From: Chara braunii
Taxonomy: Eukaryota; Streptophyta; Charophyceae; Charales; Characeae
DNA: 30,000 nucleotides
Direction of reading: 5' to 3'
NCBI GenBank assembly: GCA_003427395.1
Contig: BFEA01000026.1
Location: forward strand, 2,525,519-2,555,518
Within the stretch, counting starts at the first letter, position 1, and the number at the start of each line of letters is the position of its first letter. The notes below the pieces were generated by a model. That model was not told where the DNA came from and did not search any database. It worked only from the letters and a program-made list of their open reading frames with translations. The translations under genes and the position numbers were made by a program. Below are positions 26,732-30,000 of the stretch, piece after piece.

Positions 26732-28081
26732 TGAGCCTGCACACGGGCCCCATTTTGCGGGCCCGGCGGTTGCTGAGGGCCGCAAGGCCTCACGCCTTCG
26801 GACATGCGCCTTGGAGGCCCACGGTCGGCCTTAGGGCCGGAGGTTTCGATTTGAGGCAGCATTCATTATTTATTTGTTTATTTATTTGTTTATTTATTTG
26901 TTTATTTATTTGTTTATTTATTTGTTTATTTATTTGCTGTCCTATTTTTGTCTGTTCAGGCGTCGTTTCGGACGTGCAGTTCAGTACGACCCAAGGCCAC
27001 GTTTTTAGTCCTGGTACGTACACAGACAGGCCCTTTCGGCCCAGGTCCGTTGTTGTCCAGTTACGGGCAATCCCTGCTGCATCAGCAGAGAGGGTCTGGA
27101 CGTCCGGTAGGGACGCAGGCAGGCCACGTTTTGGCCTAGGACCAGAGGCACACCCGAGAGGCCCAGCGCTACTTATCGCTGGGCCATGCCAGGGCAGACA
27201 CACAGTTTGAGAACTCACTTCTTGCGCGACACGCTGCTGGGGCAGCGCGACAGCGCTATGCTAGAGGTAGAGGTGTAGGTAGGGAAGGAGGTGGAGATCA
27301 TACCTGCGTCGACGGAGCTCCTACCAGGGCGCCATAGCTGGCCCTCTTGCCAGCGACCTGCACAGAGAGAGAGAGCGACCGGCGGCAGTCAGTACAGGGC
27401 GGCAGTTACCTGCAGGTGAGACAGCGAGGAGGACGACATCTTCTTCTCTTCTTCTTCTTGTTCTTCTTCTTCTTCGTCTCACCCTCCATCTCTTCTTCCT
27501 CCTTCCTTCTTCTTCTTCTTCTTCTTCTTCTTCTTCTTCTTCTTCTTCTTCTTCTTCTCCTTCTTCTTCTTCTGCTTCTTCTTCTTCTTCTTCTTTCAGA
27601 GAGAGAGAGAGAGAGAGAGAGAGATTACAGGCAGAGGTTACATCGGGCACGAAGCCCAGGATCTGATTCGACATTTTTGAGGTGGACGTTGATTGGATAT
27701 TCGGCTGGGGGACTAGTTCTTGGACTTCCCTATCGCGATCTTGGTCTTCTCCCTCCTCACCATCTTCGTCTCGCCTCTCCCCCATCTTCTCATCCGTGGT
27801 ATCTCCGCCATGTGCGTGTTCAAGGAGGAACCTTTCTTCCATGTATGTGGTCCCTCCTCCCTCTCTCACATGTGTGGTGTATGATGGGTTGTCGCATCAG
27901 TATCTGACAGGTCAGGTCATATCTTTGAGTCTTCCGCTGCGCTACATTGTGCTATTTTCATATGTATCTGGATGTACATTGCCTGTTGATGCTTTGCTGA
28001 CACTGCATTGTCCATTCGAGTCCTTTTCATCACTTTGCGGATCCTTGGTTCCATATACATCGCTCAACTGAGCATGCATCA
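26722..28081 (+). mobile_element. solo LTR of the Element 2 family (1360 bp)
   Basis: Starts TGTTACATGCTGAGCCTG and ends GCATGCATCA, with near-perfect inverted termini. It is the reverse-orientation equivalent of 24785-26026. It is flanked on both sides by GTCCA (26717-26721 and 28082-28086), a 5-bp target-site duplication. No PBS follows and no internal region is present, so it is a solo LTR left by LTR-LTR recombination. It contains an expanded TTTATTTATTTG array (26867-26936), (TTC)n (about 27439-27597) and (AG)n (27598-27625). Confidence 0.92.
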
Positions 28082-28086
28082 GTCCA

Positions 28087-28139
<53 letters not shown>

Positions 28140-28160
28140 NCGCTCTCTCTCTCTCGCGCG
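28087..28160. repeat. (TC)n microsatellite with one ambiguous base
   Basis: Long TC tract with N at 28140, then CTCTCT and a short CGCGCGC run. The N probably marks uncertain repeat length. Confidence 0.95.
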
Positions 28161-28960
28161 CGCGCTGTTCCCCCTTCCAAATTCATCCTGCAGCCCTAGG
28201 AGACAGAACATAAACCCTTAATCCTAAAGCCATTGATGAGAAGGAAAATTGGCCTAAAAAGGTTAAAAAAAAACAAAAAAACACGCAAAAACAATGAAAC
28301 CAGTGAGAGGCGCCCACAGTACGGGAAGAGGGGGTTCCAGGGAACGCAAAGAAGAGAGTAGTAGCTAAAGCGGAAAAGGAAGACCAAGTAACACGTGCAT
28401 GAGACCAGAAAAGGACTGCCACAGGGAGAGCGACTAAACCAGGACAACAACAACAACCAAAAAAAAAAAAAAAAAAAAAAAACAGAAAATCGAGATCAAA
28501 GAAGGAATAGGAGGATGCTCACCTCCTAATTTGGAGGGAGAAGAAAGATGCTAACTTCCTTGAGCGACAACTGCAACAGCTACTCATCCATTACTACGAC
28601 CACCTTCTTCTTCTTTTTTTCCCCTCTCATCCATGACCACTTATCTCACAAAACCACCCCACCCCCGACCCCACCCCCTACCCCACCCCAACCGCAGCAA
28701 ATTTATTGGGGCACGCCAACAACCTTATTTTTCTTCCTGAATGAAAACCGGCCCATGATGAATGCATGTGATGGGATGTGGTCACCTACTGTCTTCATTC
28801 GAGTAGAACGCATGATCGTTATTTGGGGCAACCTTCACTCTCAATACTTTAGATACAGCAAAAATGACTGTGCGTTCTATTCGGTGAAGAAGCTAGTCCG
28901 ATCACTCACTGAACGACTGAATTATGGCATTCGTTTGTCAGAAACACATTTTCAATACAC
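28161..28960. other. unassigned sequence with A24 tract
   Basis: A tract of 24 A at 28459-28482 and CCCCACC-rich stretch at 28650-28690. The A tract could be a retroposon tail, but no upstream body was recognised. Confidence 0.4.
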
Positions 28961-28964
28961 ATTC

Positions 28965-29950
28965 GGCCTGTCTTCTGCCTTTCTTCCACCTGTCTTCGGC
29001 ATTTTCCTTCTGCCGGTCTTCTGCCTCTCTTCTGTCTCTATTCCGCCTGTGTTTCTGCCTGTCTTCTGCCTCTATTCCACCTGTGTTTCTGCCTGTCGCC
29101 TGGCCGTCTTCTGCCTGTGTTTCTTCTACCTTTCTTCTGCCTCTCTTCTGCATCTCTTCTGCCTCTCTTCTGTCTGTCTTCTTCCTGTCTGCTGCCTATC
29201 TCTTGCCTCTCTTCGCCGTTCTTCTGCCTGTCTTCTGCCTCTCTTCTCCCTCTCTTCTGCCTGTCTTCTGCCTCTATTCCGCCTGTGTTTCTGCCTGTCG
29301 TCTGCTTGTCTTCTGCTTGTGCTTCTTCTACCTTTCTCCTGCCTCTCTTCCGCCTCTCTTCTGCCTCTTTTCTGTGTGTCTTCTGCCTGTCTTCTGCCTC
29401 TCTTTTGCCTCTCTTCTGCCTCTCTTCTGCCTCTCTTCTGCCTCTCTTCTGTAAGTCTTCTAGCTGTCTTCTGCCTCTATTCCACCTTTGTTTCTGGCCC
29501 GTCTTCGGCCAGTCCTCTGCTTGTCGTCCGCCTATGTTTCTTCTACCTTTCTTCTGCCTCTCTTCCGCCTCTTTTCTGTGTGTCTTCTGTATGTCTTCTG
29601 CCTGTCTTCTGCCTGTCTTCTGCCTGTGTTTCTTCTACCTTTCTTCTGCCTCTCTTCCGCCCCTCTTCCCCCTCTCTTCTGCCTCTCTTCTCTCTGTCTT
29701 CTGTCAGTCTTCTGCCTGTCTTCTTCCGCCCCTCTTCCCCCTCTCTTCTGCCTCTCTGACTTCTGTCAGTCTTCTGCCTGTCTTCTGCTTGCAATCTGCC
29801 TGTCTTCTGCCTGTCTTCTGCCCGTCTTCCAACTGTCTTCTGCCTGTCGGCTGTCGGTCTCCTGCCTGTAATCCGCCTGTGTTTCTGCCTGTGTTTCTGC
29901 CTGTTTCTGCCCGTGTTGCTGCCTGTGTTTGTGCCCGTGTTGCTGCCTGT
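28965..29950. repeat. 11-bp minisatellite (CCTGTCTTCTG / CCTCTCTTCTG)
   Basis: About 1 kb of 11-bp units with frequent single-base variants and some TTTCTTCTAC insertions. Since 33 bp is 11 codons, all frames tend to stay open and give Leu/Ser/Cys-rich peptides on the plus strand and Arg/Gln/Glu/Asp-rich ones on the minus. I do not treat these as proteins. The array appears to continue nearly to the window end. Confidence 0.92.
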
Positions 29951-30000
29951 CTTCAGCCTGTGACAATCCGCTTTGGTTGCAGGTCAAGGCGGGATCATGG

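Noticed and set aside
27321-27907. Long open frames on both strands
   Set aside because: They lie in the solo LTR and its TTC/AG tracts; related frames in the other LTR copies differ by indels.
28548-29759. 403-codon plus-strand frame rich in Leu, Ser and Cys
   Set aside because: Nearly all of it is the 11-bp minisatellite, which keeps frames open; no start context, domain or complexity supports a gene.

Overview
The window looks like intergenic DNA from a plant-lineage (streptophyte) nuclear genome. Evidence seen directly: Ty3/gypsy chromovirus proteins, primer-binding sites matching initiator-Met tRNA, TTTAGGG-type interstitial repeats, the 3' half of a U6 snRNA, and abundant microsatellites. 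The gag opening of the second element (MDQKAGETAEAYQARM) resembles retroelement proteins I recall from the charophyte Chara braunii; that assignment is inference from memory. I see no convincing host protein-coding gene.

Left part (1-3.7 kb, minus strand): the 5' half of a fairly intact Ty3/gypsy element, Element 1. It has a candidate short LTR, a PBS, a leader with a strong hairpin just downstream of the PBS, an intact 618-aa gag with a CCHC knuckle, and protease-pol in the -1 frame behind a G GGA AAC slippery heptamer. The window edge cuts off pol. At 4191-4226 lies a Nextera mate-pair junction adapter, so the sequence on its two sides may not be contiguous in the genome.

Middle (4.2-15.9 kb): repeat-rich noncoding DNA. 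It holds GC-rich tandem repeats, GGA/GAA tracts, a hammerhead-ribozyme core on the minus strand (6379-6415), an LTR fragment (9749-9924), and a very hairpin-dense stretch (9931-10874) that contains the 3' half of U6 snRNA followed by a short tail and A20. Two minisatellites follow, then an AT-rich to GC-rich transition that may be an rDNA spacer/ETS fragment.

Right part (15.9-26.0 kb, minus strand): a complete but decayed chromovirus, Element 2. In transcription order it runs 5' LTR, PBS, hairpin, gag, protease, RT, RNase H, integrase, chromodomain, polypurine tract, truncated 3' LTR. Stops, frameshifts and a 56-bp tandem duplication break it. Its RT gene is also interrupted, in antisense, by a fragment of a group II intron reverse transcriptase, probably captured organellar DNA.

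26.0-30.0 kb: telomere-like repeats, a solo LTR of the same family in the opposite orientation with a perfect 5-bp target duplication (GTCCA), a (TC)n tract with an N, and a long 11-bp minisatellite to the window end. The four LTR copies or fragments differ strongly in their internal microsatellites.
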